Source: Streptomyces sp. NBC_00572
GTDB taxonomy: Bacteria > Actinomycetota > Actinomycetes > Streptomycetales > Streptomycetaceae
DNA: 64,000 nt
Assembly: GCF_026341815.1 (NCBI RefSeq)
Contig: NZ_JAPENX010000002.1
Coordinates: 682,001 to 746,000 of the forward strand
Direction: 5' to 3'
Part shown: in pieces, positions 1-8,523 of the stretch
Numbering within the stretch: the first letter of the stretch is position 1
Layout: each line of letters opens with the position of its first letter
The notes under the pieces: model-generated
What the model saw: the letters and a program-made list of their open reading frames with translations, nothing else
Databases searched by the model: none
What the model was told of the DNA's origin: nothing
Program-made: the position numbers and the translations under genes

Positions 1-65
1 TGTACGACGGGACACCGGGCTCGTCCCTGGAGGAGTACGCGCAGACGATCCGGCGTCACCCCTGA
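1..65 (+). CDS. 3' end of an unidentified protein (partial)
   Basis: The first bases, read in frame 3, give an uninterrupted tail ending LEEYAQTIRRHP and then TGA. Codon third positions are G or C, as expected for a real gene here. The gene starts outside the window, so its identity cannot be established. It runs convergently into the methyltransferase gene and overlaps that gene's stop by about ten bases. Confidence 0.45.
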   Translation, partial: YDGTPGSSLEEYAQTIRRHP

Positions 66-814
66 GGCGCAGGTGCGCCGGTCTCGGTGGCGGACCGCTC
101 GGCGGTGAGGAGAAGGATGCCGGTGTCCCCGTACTCGGGAAGCGTGAGGTCCTTGGCGACCCGGGCGATCCGCAGGCCGGTGGTACGGGGTGTGAAGACG
201 GCCCGCAGGGCGGCCTCGTCGACCGGGCAGGCGGGCCAGAGCGGTCCCGCGCCGATCCGGTAGCTGGGCATGCGTTCCATGAACGCGGCGAGGAGACGCC
301 CGCCGGGGCGGACCGCGTGGACGAAGGCGTCGCAGAGCGCGGTGAACTCGGCGAAGTCCTCCGTGACGCTCTCGGCGACGAAGTTCATCGAGGCGAGGTC
401 GTACGTGCCGGGGACCAGGTCGTCGACGGTGCCGGGCACGACCCGCACCGGGCGCAGCGCCTCCGCACCGCTCTCCGGGAGGGCGGGGTCGAGGGAGCGG
501 CACAGGGCGTAGAAGGGCTGCCAGCTGGCGTCGACGCCCTCGGCGAGCTGGCGGCGCAGATAGCGGATGCCGGCGGCGCTCGGTTCGAGGGCGTCGATCC
601 GGCGGCTCGCCGCGCCCGCGAGCATCAGGGGGTAGAGGTTGGGGCCCGCGCCGAGCTCGAGGGTGCGGGCCAGGCTGCCGGGGGCGTAGCGCCGGTAGAC
701 GGCGGCGTGGTGGTGGATGACGCCGATGTCGCAGGGGTGGAGCCGGCGGTAGTTCTCGGCGAGGTAGTCGGCGACGGGCCAGGCGTCCCAGTCGGCGTCC
801 CGGTTGCGGCGCAC
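56..814 (-). CDS. SAM-dependent methyltransferase coupled to the GGDEF-EAL/oxoamine synthase gene
   Basis: A 252-residue class I methyltransferase. The glycine-rich SAM loop is LELGAGPNLYPL near residue 54, an acidic ribose contact follows (DALEPS), and the later strand is LASMNFVAES. Sequence around the fold resembles the NNMT/PNMT/TEMT group, which methylates small amines, but the substrate cannot be read. The GTG start follows the TGA of the upstream gene with no base between, so translation is almost certainly coupled. Pairing with an alpha-oxoamine synthase suggests it could methylate that enzyme's amino-ketone product or a derivative. The function call is firm at family level; the pathway is inference. 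Confidence 0.85.
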   Translation of the reverse strand: MRRNRDADWDAWPVADYLAENYRRLHPCDIGVIHHHAAVYRRYAPGSLARTLELGAGPNLYPLMLAGAASRRIDALEPSAAGIRYLRRQLAEGVDASWQPFYALCRSLDPALPESGAEALRPVRVVPGTVDDLVPGTYDLASMNFVAESVTEDFAEFTALCDAFVHAVRPGGRLLAAFMERMPSYRIGAGPLWPACPVDEAALRAVFTPRTTGLRIARVAKDLTLPEYGDTGILLLTAERSATETGAPAPQG

Positions 815-3800
815 TCACGGCTCCGGTGTCCGGCCGGCCGTGACGGCGGAGGGGCGGACGGCGCCGGCGGGCTGCAGGGGGAAGCGCTCGGCGAGCGCGG
901 TGAGCACCGCGCAGAGCTCCTCGATCTCCTCGTCGGTGTTGGCGGCGGTGACCTGGACGCGGAAGCCGACCCGGTCGCGCGGGACGAGCGGGTAGGAGGC
1001 GAGCGTCACGTAGATGCCGTGTTCCCAGAGGAAGGCGGCGACCGCGTCGAGGTCGTCGGACTTGCCGAGCGGGATCTCGATGATCGGCAGTCCGTCGGTG
1101 TTGGGGGTGGCGATGCCCAGGGCGCGCACATGGGAGAGGACACGGGCCGTCTTGCGGTAGAGCCCGGACCGGATCTCGTCCCCGCGCTCGTCGTTGACGT
1201 CGAGTCCGGCGAGGGCGGTGGCGAGCGAGGCCGTCGGCGAGGGACCGGAGTACAGATACGGGGCCGCCGCCACCTTGAGGTGGTCCTTGAGCCACTTCGG
1301 GACGGCGAGGAAGGCGAGCAGCGAGGAGTACGCCTTGGAGAAGCCGCCGACCAGGACCAGGTCGTCGTAGGTCTCGCCGAGGTGGCGGACGATGCTGTTG
1401 CCGCGCGAGCCGTAGGGGCTGGTCTCGCCGGGGTGGTGCTCCCCGATGACACCGAAGCCGTGGGCGTCGTCGACGTACAGCAGGGCGCCGTTCTCGCGGG
1501 AGATCCGGGCCAGGGTGGGGAGGTCGGGGAAGTTGCCGGTCATGCTGTTGACGCCGTCCATGCAGATGAGGCGGCTCGCGTCGGCGGGCGCGCCCCGCAG
1601 CAGCGCCGACAGCTCGTCGGGCCGCTCGGCGTGGAAGCGGTGGACCTCGGCGCCCTGGCCGCGGGCGGCGACGCAGCCGTCGTACACGGTGCGGTGGGCC
1701 TGTGCCTCTACGAAGACCTGTCCGGTGCCGGCGAGGAGCGGGATCACCGACTGGTGGATGAGGGTGATGGTCGGCAGCAGCAGCGTGTCGGGGGCGCCGA
1801 GGAGTTCGGTGAGCCGCTCCTCGATCCGGGGGTAGAGCCGGGGGCTGCCGATGAGCCGTGACCAGCTGGGGTGGGTGCCCCAGCGTCTGACCTCGGGTTC
1901 GATCGCCGCGATGACCGTCGGGTCGAGGTCGAGACCGAGGTAGTTGCAGGAGGCGAAGTCGATGAGCCAGTCGTCGCCGACCCGGATGCGGCGGCCGTCG
2001 ATCTCGTCGATGACGGCGTCGCACATGCGGCTGGTCCGCTGGAGGTGTTCGAGGTCGCGCCAGCGGGACGGGCGCGGGGGGTGCCCCGCCCTGGCGGCCG
2101 GGCGGACGGCGGGCCGGGCGGGCGGCCGGGCGGCGGACGGCGGGGCGCGGTGCAGATACGACTCGGCCTGGTGGGCGGTCATGGGGCGGGCGAAGAGAAA
2201 GCCCTGCCCGTAGCGGCAGCCCATGTCGGCGAGGAGCGCGCGCTGCTCCTCGTGCTCGATGCCCTCGGCGACGACCTGGAGGCCGAGGACGTCGGCGATG
2301 CGCACGATGCCCTCCACGAGTGCCACCTGCTGCGGGTCGGTGGTGATGTTGTCGATGAACGACTTGTCGACCTTGAGGACGTCGATGGGGAACTCGCGCA
2401 GGTAGCTGAGCGAGGAGAAGCCGGTGCCGAAATCGTCGATGGCGATGGAGACGCCCAGGTCCTTGAGGGCGGCCATGGTGGTCCTGATCTGGGCGTCCCT
2501 GCGCATCAGGACGGACTCGGTGAGCTCCAGGACGAGCGAGCCGGGCGCGAGTCCGGAGGAGCGGAGGGTGCGGCGGACGCCTTCGAGGAAGCCGGGGTCG
2601 CGGAACTGGCGGGCGGAGACGTTGACGCTGGCGTACAGCGGGGCCTGCCGGGGGCGGGCGCGCTGCCAGCGGGCGATGTCGAGCGCGGCGTGTTCGAGGA
2701 CCCAGGCGCCGAGCGGCATGATGTGGCCGCTCTCCTCGGCCAGGGCGATGAACTGGTCCGGCGGGACCATGCCTCGCCGGGCGTGCGGCCAGCGGATGAG
2801 CGCTTCGAGGCCGGCCGGCGCACCGTCGCGTACCTCGACGATCGGCTGGTAGCGCAGGGCGAACGCGTGATCGGCGATGGCCGTGTCCATGCCTGCCTGG
2901 AGTTCGTGCCGGGCGACGAGTCGGGAGTGGAACTCGGGGTGGAAGAGCCGCCAGCGCTTCTTGCCGGCGGCCTTGGCCGCGTAGAGGGCGAGGTCGGCGT
3001 GGCCGAGGAGTTCCTCTGCGTGGGCGCTGTCGAGGACGGTCGCGACGCCGACGCTGGTCGACACGGAGACGGCTCCGTCGGTGAGGTGGAAGGGCTGGCT
3101 CAGGGTGTGCACGATCTCCGCCGCGAGGGTCTCGGCGTCGCGGGGTTCCCGCGCGCCCTCGATGAGGACGGCGAACTCGTCGCCGCCGAGCCGGGCCGCG
3201 GTGTCGGTGAGCCGCAGGACGGAGGTGAGGCGGCGGGCGACGGCGACGAGGAGTTCGTCGCCGACGGAGTGCCCCATGGTGTCGTTGACGACCTTGAAGT
3301 CGTCGAGGTCGACGAAGAGCATGCAGGTCAGGGTGGATTCGCGGCGGCCCCTGAGCAGGGCGCGTTCGACCCGTTCGAGGAGGAGGACGCGATTGGGGAG
3401 CCCGGTGAGGGAGTCGTGGAAGGCCCGGTGGGTCAGCTCGCGTTCCAGTTTCCGCTGCTCGGTCACGTCGCGGAGGGTGAGGACGAGGCCGTGCACGGTG
3501 TGCTCGTCGCGGAGGTTGCTGCAGCGGACCTCGACCTCCAGGTCGGCGGAGCCGCCGTGGAGCAGTTTCCAGTCGTCCCGGGCGTCGACGGCGGCGCGGG
3601 TGCGCGCGTCGGACAGGACGCGCAGGGCGGCGGCCGTGTCGGCGGGGGCGACGAGGTCGGTGAGGGGGGTGCCGGGGAGCAGGGAGCGGCCGAACATGGA
3701 CTCGGCGGAGGGGCTGGCGTACCGGACGGTGTCGTCGTCGTCGACGATGAGGATGACGTCCGAGGTGTTGTGCACGAGGGTACGGAAGTAGGCCTCGCTG

Positions 3801-5425
3801 GTACGGCGGTTCACCTCCTCGCTGAGTGCGAAGCGTTCGAGGGCGAGGGCCGCCTGGGAGGCGAGGGACTGGGCGGGGCCCGAGATCTCGGCGAGCTTCT
3901 TCTCCGGGCCGGCGAGGAGCAGGACGCCTAGCAGCGGTTCGGAGCCCGCCGGGGCCTGGAGTTCCAGGGGACAGAGCAGGGCGAAGGACTCGGGTTCGAG
4001 CTCCGCGGCGACGGCGGGGTCGAGCCGGGACGCGGGGAGGAGCCGGGTGCCGTCGGAGACGGTCTCGGGCCAGGCGGTCCCGGGAGGCCGGGGAGGCGTG
4101 TCGGTGGCGGGCCGGGGTGGATCGGTGCGTGGACGCGTCGGATCGGGCTCGGTGGTGGCGAGGTGCCGGGTCGGCTCGTCCGACGGCCCGGCCGACTCGT
4201 TCGACGGCCGGGGAGGCGATGCCGGGGGCCGGGTCAGCTCGTCCGTGCGGCAGCTCCAGGGGTGGCCGGCGGTGGCCACGCCGCTCAGGCCGCCCCTGCG
4301 GTCCCGGGTGAGGAGGAGAACCCGGTGCCCGGTGCCGGGGCCGAAGAGGGTGGCGGACGCCGTCTCCACGGCGCCGGCGACCTCGCGGGGGCTCAGGGCG
4401 GCGACGAGGGAGGCGGCGGCCATCCGGAGGCTGCGTTCGCGGGCCTCGGCCTTGTCGTGGTCGTTCATCATGCCCCAGAGCCGGGCGAGGACGAGCAGGA
4501 ACATGAGGGCCGAGAAGATCGCGATCACCGCGATGTCCTGGTCCCGGTCGTGGCGCAGCGACTGGAAGAGGAGCAGGGCGGGCGCGACGAGCGAGGCACC
4601 CGCGAGCAGGGCGAGCCGGCGCTCGGCCACGTGCGGCGCCGGTTCGGGGGCGCGCTCGGTGAGTCCGGTCATCGAGGGGTGGAGGGCCGCGAGGCCCCAG
4701 GCGGTGAAGAAGACGACCCAGCCCAGGTCCCAGGGGGTGCCGACCTGCCAGGTGCCCCTGAGCTGGAGGGTGCCGTAGATGACGTCGGAGGCGAGGATGC
4801 CGCAGGTGCCGAGCGTGAGGAGCTGCACGGACCGGGATCTGAGGCCGCCGGGGACCAGGAGCCGGGCGAGCATCGCGAGCATCAGCACGTCGCCGAGGGG
4901 ATACGCGATGGAGATGGCCTTCTCGGTCCAGCTCATGTCCTCGCTCCTGGCCAGCGGGGTGATGAGGTTGACCCAGGAGAGCAGCGCGAGGCCCGAGGTG
5001 AGGATCAGCGCGTCGAGGACGACGCCGAGGTCACGGCCGACGGCCCGGTAGCGGATGAAGCCGAAGAGGCCGACGGCGAACAGTGGGTAGGTGACCAGGT
5101 ACAGGGCGTCGGCGACGGACGGGAAGGGTCTGATCTGGCCGAAGAAGCCCTCCAGGGCGTTGTACGCGGTGTCGCCGCCCACGAAGGCGAGATTGGCGGC
5201 GGCGAGCACCAGCCAGGGCCAGCGCCGGGAGGGCTTGTGCAGATGGACGCCGACGAGGATGGCGGCGACGCCGCAGAGGCCGATGAGCGCCCACAGGACG
5301 GTGTGCCGGGCGGGGAACTGCAGGTAGGCAACCGTGAGCAGAGCCACGATCAGGAGGTACACGAGGGTCCATCGGCGCAGTGCACCGGTCGCGGCGAGCG
5401 GCCGGTTCGGCTGGCGCAGCGACAT
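815..5425 (-). CDS. Ten-TM sensor - PAS - GGDEF - EAL protein fused to an alpha-oxoamine synthase
   Basis: A 1536-residue multidomain protein. About ten hydrophobic segments occupy residues 19-320. A GAF-like region with a Pro/Thr-rich insert covers about 335-530 and a PAS domain about 540-665. The GGDEF domain has an intact GGDEF at 747-751 and an RLTD inhibitory site five residues before it. The EAL domain has EAL at 874-876 and also keeps NVSARQF, DDFGTG, KVDKSFI and EGIE, so both making and breaking c-di-GMP look possible. A Pro/Ala/Arg linker (about 1090-1118) leads to a complete PLP fold-type I domain of the AONS/KBL/CqsA group: stacking His1244, D1320-A-H1322, PLP Lys1364 in GFSKAYSS. 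This group condenses an amino acid with an acyl-CoA. No ribosome site precedes the internal Met1134, so one polypeptide is expected. The substrate is unknown. Confidence 0.88.
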   Translation of the reverse strand: MSLRQPNRPLAATGALRRWTLVYLLIVALLTVAYLQFPARHTVLWALIGLCGVAAILVGVHLHKPSRRWPWLVLAAANLAFVGGDTAYNALEGFFGQIRPFPSVADALYLVTYPLFAVGLFGFIRYRAVGRDLGVVLDALILTSGLALLSWVNLITPLARSEDMSWTEKAISIAYPLGDVLMLAMLARLLVPGGLRSRSVQLLTLGTCGILASDVIYGTLQLRGTWQVGTPWDLGWVVFFTAWGLAALHPSMTGLTERAPEPAPHVAERRLALLAGASLVAPALLLFQSLRHDRDQDIAVIAIFSALMFLLVLARLWGMMNDHDKAEARERSLRMAAASLVAALSPREVAGAVETASATLFGPGTGHRVLLLTRDRRGGLSGVATAGHPWSCRTDELTRPPASPPRPSNESAGPSDEPTRHLATTEPDPTRPRTDPPRPATDTPPRPPGTAWPETVSDGTRLLPASRLDPAVAAELEPESFALLCPLELQAPAGSEPLLGVLLLAGPEKKLAEISGPAQSLASQAALALERFALSEEVNRRTSEAYFRTLVHNTSDVILIVDDDDTVRYASPSAESMFGRSLLPGTPLTDLVAPADTAAALRVLSDARTRAAVDARDDWKLLHGGSADLEVEVRCSNLRDEHTVHGLVLTLRDVTEQRKLERELTHRAFHDSLTGLPNRVLLLERVERALLRGRRESTLTCMLFVDLDDFKVVNDTMGHSVGDELLVAVARRLTSVLRLTDTAARLGGDEFAVLIEGAREPRDAETLAAEIVHTLSQPFHLTDGAVSVSTSVGVATVLDSAHAEELLGHADLALYAAKAAGKKRWRLFHPEFHSRLVARHELQAGMDTAIADHAFALRYQPIVEVRDGAPAGLEALIRWPHARRGMVPPDQFIALAEESGHIMPLGAWVLEHAALDIARWQRARPRQAPLYASVNVSARQFRDPGFLEGVRRTLRSSGLAPGSLVLELTESVLMRRDAQIRTTMAALKDLGVSIAIDDFGTGFSSLSYLREFPIDVLKVDKSFIDNITTDPQQVALVEGIVRIADVLGLQVVAEGIEHEEQRALLADMGCRYGQGFLFARPMTAHQAESYLHRAPPSAARPPARPAVRPAARAGHPPRPSRWRDLEHLQRTSRMCDAVIDEIDGRRIRVGDDWLIDFASCNYLGLDLDPTVIAAIEPEVRRWGTHPSWSRLIGSPRLYPRIEERLTELLGAPDTLLLPTITLIHQSVIPLLAGTGQVFVEAQAHRTVYDGCVAARGQGAEVHRFHAERPDELSALLRGAPADASRLICMDGVNSMTGNFPDLPTLARISRENGALLYVDDAHGFGVIGEHHPGETSPYGSRGNSIVRHLGETYDDLVLVGGFSKAYSSLLAFLAVPKWLKDHLKVAAAPYLYSGPSPTASLATALAGLDVNDERGDEIRSGLYRKTARVLSHVRALGIATPNTDGLPIIEIPLGKSDDLDAVAAFLWEHGIYVTLASYPLVPRDRVGFRVQVTAANTDEEIEELCAVLTALAERFPLQPAGAVRPSAVTAGRTPEP

Positions 5426-5568
5426 CGTCGACCGCCCCCTTGCCGGGTCGGACGGACGCCGTCGGGAGCGCCCTGATCGCGGATAGGACCCCGTACGGTG
5501 TCCATTCTCCGGGGCGCCCGGGACGCCTGCATCTCGGCGCCTTCGCGACCGGTGCGGCGGGCCGGCGC

Positions 5569-5638
5569 CGGTGCGGAGGTTCGGCGGCGGATGCGGACGC
5601 TCGGGCGGCGGAGGTGCGGCGTCGGTGCGGAGGTTCGG
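5569..5638. repeat. Two copies of a 16-bp G-rich repeat in the leader of the fusion gene
   Basis: CGGTGCGGAGGTTCGG occurs at 5569-5584 and again at 5623-5638, with several degenerate copies between and after (for example GGATGCGGACGCTCGG). The stretch lies between the LacI gene's 3' end and the start of the GGDEF-EAL fusion gene, both on the minus strand, and codes for nothing convincing. Its role is unknown; it would place C-rich repeats in the fusion gene's promoter or leader. Confidence 0.6.
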
Positions 5639-5676
5639 GCGGTGGGTGGTTCGGCGTCGGGTGCGGACGGCCGGCG

Positions 5677-6711
5677 TCAGGACGAGGCGCGGACCACGAG
5701 TTCCGTCGGGAGCATCTGCCGGGGCTGCTCGTCGGGCTCGCTGGGCGCGGCGATCTCCTGGAGGAGCAGCCGGGCCATGGTGCGGCCCATCTCCTCGATG
5801 GGCTGGCGGACGCTCGTCAGCGGCGGGTCCATGTGCCGGGCGACGGCCGAGTCGTCGACACCGACGAGCGCCACGTCCTCGGGAACCCGGCGGCCGGCCT
5901 CGCGCAGGACACTCCGGGCGCCCGCGGCCATGACGTCGGAGGCGGCGAAGACGGCGTCCAGGTCCGGTCTGCGGTCCAGGAGTTGCCGCATGGCGCGGCG
6001 CCCGCCCTCCTCGGTGAAGTCGCCGTTGGCGACGAGCGTCTCGTCGGGGGCGAGCCCGGCCTCTTCCAGGCCGTCCCGGTAGCCGTCGAGGCGGCAGCGG
6101 GCCACATACATGTCGAGCGGTCCGGTGACGGTGGCGATGGCGCGGCGGCCGCGGGCGGCGAGATGGGCGACGGCGGCCCGGCCGGCACCGGTGTTGTCGG
6201 AGTCGACGAAGGCGACCCGTTCGTCCTCGGTGCGGCGGCCGTTGAGGACGGCGGGCAGGCCGAGGGCGCGGACCTGGTCGGGCAGGGGGTCGGAGGCGTG
6301 TACGGAGACGAGGAGGACGCCGTCGACGCGCTGGGCGGCGAGGTACTGCTCGAAGCGCTGCCGTTCCTGCTCGCTGCGGATCAGGGTCAGGAGCAACTGC
6401 TTGTCGGCCTCGGCGAGTTCACTGCTGACCCCACGGATGATGTCGAGGAAGTACGGCTCCGCGAAGAGCCGCGCCTCGGTCTCGGGGATCACCAGGGCGA
6501 CGGCGTCGGTCCGGCTGCCGGCCAGGGCGCGGGCGGCCCGGTTGGGTACGTAGCCGAGTTCGGCGACGGCCTGTTCGACGGCCGCCTTGGCCTGCTCGCT
6601 CACCCGGGGCGAGCCGTTGATGACCCGGGACACCGTGCCACGGCCGACTCCGGCCAGGGCCGCGACCTCCTCAAGGGTGGGCCTGCCGGTCTGCCGCCCG
6701 CTCACCGCCAT
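5677..6711 (-). CDS. LacI-family transcriptional regulator
   Basis: A 344-residue regulator of usual family length. The N-terminal helix-turn-helix (TLEEVAALAGVGRGTVSRV, about residues 13-31) and the hinge helix around NRAARALAG are followed by a periplasmic-binding-protein-like effector domain (ALVIPETEARLFAEP, VGVDDSAVARHMDPPLTSV). Such proteins usually bind a sugar or sugar derivative and repress carbohydrate genes by binding a palindrome centred on CG. No sugar transporter lies next to it, so its target is not evident from context. A LacI-type palindrome near 56465 is a remote possibility only. Confidence 0.93.
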   Translation of the reverse strand: MAVSGRQTGRPTLEEVAALAGVGRGTVSRVINGSPRVSEQAKAAVEQAVAELGYVPNRAARALAGSRTDAVALVIPETEARLFAEPYFLDIIRGVSSELAEADKQLLLTLIRSEQERQRFEQYLAAQRVDGVLLVSVHASDPLPDQVRALGLPAVLNGRRTEDERVAFVDSDNTGAGRAAVAHLAARGRRAIATVTGPLDMYVARCRLDGYRDGLEEAGLAPDETLVANGDFTEEGGRRAMRQLLDRRPDLDAVFAASDVMAAGARSVLREAGRRVPEDVALVGVDDSAVARHMDPPLTSVRQPIEEMGRTMARLLLQEIAAPSEPDEQPRQMLPTELVVRASS

Positions 6712-6826
6712 GTGCCGCTTCTCCCCTCGGGCCGCCGCCCCGCCTGCGTGTGCACGCGAACCTATCAGGCGGGACGGCGCGCCCCCGGGGTCCCGGGGAA
6801 GGGCTCGGGCCGGCGCCGGGAGCGAC

Positions 6827-7156
6827 TCAGGCGTCGGTCGGGGTGAGCTCCGCCATGGCGCCCCAGCCCTGCTGCGGGACCTCGACGTTGATGATCTCGG
6901 GGGTGGTGGCGATGGCGCCGGCCATGGTCGCGAGACCGGCCGTGAAGTGTGGGGAGGCGACGTGGGCCGCGCCCGCCTCGGCGTCGGCGAAGGCCTCCAG
7001 GAGGACGAAGACGTTCGGGTCGTCGACGCTGCGGGACCAGTCGAAGAAGAGGTTGCCGGGCTCCTCGCGGGTGGCGCGGGTGAAGTCGGCGACCAGGTCG
7101 AGCCAGCGGTCGGCGTGGTCGGGGCGGGCGGTGAATCGGACGGCGATGAAGATCAT
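6827..7156 (-). CDS. Putative quinol monooxygenase (ABM domain)
   Basis: A 109-residue single-domain protein of the antibiotic biosynthesis monooxygenase/YgiN type. It shows the typical start MIFIAVRFTARPDH, the core motif EEPGNLFFDWSRS and the following FVLLEAFADAEAGAAHVASPHF. These cofactor-free dimers oxidise quinols or aromatic polyketide intermediates, and some degrade heme. It lies just downstream of an IclR regulator on the same strand with 45 bp between, so the two may form one transcript. The substrate is not deducible. Confidence 0.85.
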   Translation of the reverse strand: MIFIAVRFTARPDHADRWLDLVADFTRATREEPGNLFFDWSRSVDDPNVFVLLEAFADAEAGAAHVASPHFTAGLATMAGAIATTPEIINVEVPQQGWGAMAELTPTDA

Positions 7157-7201
7157 GCGTCAAGCCTGCGGCGCCCCGCCGGGCGCGGCCAGTCGGTCGG
7201 G

Positions 7202-7963
7202 TCAGGATTCCGGCAGGACCGGAAACTCCGGTACGGCGCGGGTGAGCGCGGCCCGGATCTCGCCCTGCCGCCGCCCGAAGTCGGCGGTCGGCAGCGAGAC
7301 GGAGAGGGCGTGCACGATGCCGTCGCCGCGCTCGGGCAGGGCCACGGCCAGACAGGTGTACGCGAGGTCGGCCTCGCCCACCGAAACGGCGATGCCCTGA
7401 CCGCGCACCCGGTCGACCTCGGCCTCGAAGCGCTCGGCGCTGGTGATCGTCCGCTCGGTGAAGCGGGCCATTCCGTGCTCCGCCAGATAGCGACGGCGCA
7501 GCGGGCGGGGCAGCGCGGCGAGCAGGGCCTTGCCGTGGGCGGTCGCGTGGGCGCGCTGTTCGGGGCCCGGCGTGAAGGGGTGCTCCGTGTCGGTGACCGG
7601 GGCGGTGGTGTCGACGACGGTGATGAGGCCGTCCCGGTAGGCGGTGTGGTACGCCTCCGCGCCCGTAGCGCGCCGCAGCCGGCCGAGGAGCTCGCCCGTA
7701 CCCGCGCCGAGCCCGTGGTGCCGCTGGTGGGAGCGGTGCAGGGCCGGGACTCGGGGCCCGGGTGCGTATCCCTCGGTGGTGCGGACGAGGTAGCCGCGCG
7801 CGAGCAGGGGCCCGGTCAGGTGGTAGACGGTCGAGAGCGCGCAGCCGAGGCGCCTGGCCAGTGCCTTCGCTCCGACGGGCCGGTCGGCGTCGGCGACGGC
7901 GTCGAGGACGGCGAGGGCCCGGTCGACGGACTGGGGCCCGGGGCCGGAGGGCGAGGCAGGCAT
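7202..7963 (-). CDS. IclR-family transcriptional regulator
   Basis: A 253-residue regulator with an N-terminal winged helix (VDRALAVLDAVADADRPVGAKALARRL, CALSTVYHLTGPL) and a C-terminal GAF-like effector domain containing the conserved HATAHGKALLAALP segment. The family usually controls catabolism of aromatic or short carboxylic acids. It sits 45 bp before the monooxygenase-like gene in the same direction and divergently from a small membrane-protein gene. Regulation of the monooxygenase is a reasonable inference. Confidence 0.92.
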   Translation of the reverse strand: MPASPSGPGPQSVDRALAVLDAVADADRPVGAKALARRLGCALSTVYHLTGPLLARGYLVRTTEGYAPGPRVPALHRSHQRHHGLGAGTGELLGRLRRATGAEAYHTAYRDGLITVVDTTAPVTDTEHPFTPGPEQRAHATAHGKALLAALPRPLRRRYLAEHGMARFTERTITSAERFEAEVDRVRGQGIAVSVGEADLAYTCLAVALPERGDGIVHALSVSLPTADFGRRQGEIRAALTRAVPEFPVLPES

Positions 7964-8081
7964 CGCTCCAGCTTAAGGCGTGCGCCGGGGAGCCCGTGGG
8001 GGTACGGGCGGGCAGCCGCCCGGCGGTGCGGGCGTGCCGCCGGGCCGTAAGCTCTGGGAAGGGATCGGCGGAGGGGCAGGG

Positions 8082-8342
8082 GTGAAGAACACGAAGGACG
8101 TCGCGACGGCGTGGGGCATCTGGGCGGTCGCCGCCCTCCTCGCCGCGGACGAGCCCGGTGGTGACCGGGATCTCCTGGACCACGCGCAGACCGTCGTCGT
8201 CGTGGTGTGGGGGCTGTTCGCCCTGTTCGCCACGGGACGTCTCGTCCACCAGCGCGTCACGGCGTGGTGGCACCGCCGACGCACCGCGCGGGCCGGACTC
8301 GTCCTCCCCGAGACACCCGTGCAGGCCGACGAAACCGCCTGA
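8082..8342 (+). CDS. Small membrane protein of unknown function
   Basis: An 86-residue protein. The GTG at 8082 is chosen because GGAGGGGCAGG lies directly upstream and the protein then begins MKNTKDVATAWGIWA; an upstream in-frame start would add a Gly/Arg-rich stretch that looks noncoding. One hydrophobic segment is at the N terminus (WGIWAVAALLA) and one in the middle (VVVVVWGLFALFATG), followed by a basic tail that should face the cytoplasm. I do not recognise a family. Confidence 0.65.
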   Translation: MKNTKDVATAWGIWAVAALLAADEPGGDRDLLDHAQTVVVVVWGLFALFATGRLVHQRVTAWWHRRRTARAGLVLPETPVQADETA

Positions 8343-8523
8343 CGGGACCGACGCCCCCAACGCCTCGGCTCGCAGCGGCGCCGGGCTGCTGCGGCGGGTG
8401 CCGACCGCCCAATCCCCGATGTCCGACATGTGCGTACGTTCCGCACACGCTTCGACTCTCTCCGTATCCTCGCAGGTCAAACCACCCTTATGTGCATAAG
8501 ACACTCTTTCGGCGTACCGTCGA

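Noticed and set aside
2026..2200. A separate start for the oxoamine synthase at the internal ATG (2026).
   Set aside because: No ribosome-binding sequence precedes it, the frame is continuous, and fold-type I sequence already begins before this methionine. A fusion is the simpler reading.
317..5476. Several long plus-strand frames of 437-686 codons opposite the fusion gene.
   Set aside because: They are shadows produced by high GC3 on the opposite strand; their products are Gly/Glu/Arg/Val-rich with no recognisable domain, while the minus strand encodes clear PAS, GGDEF, EAL and PLP domains.
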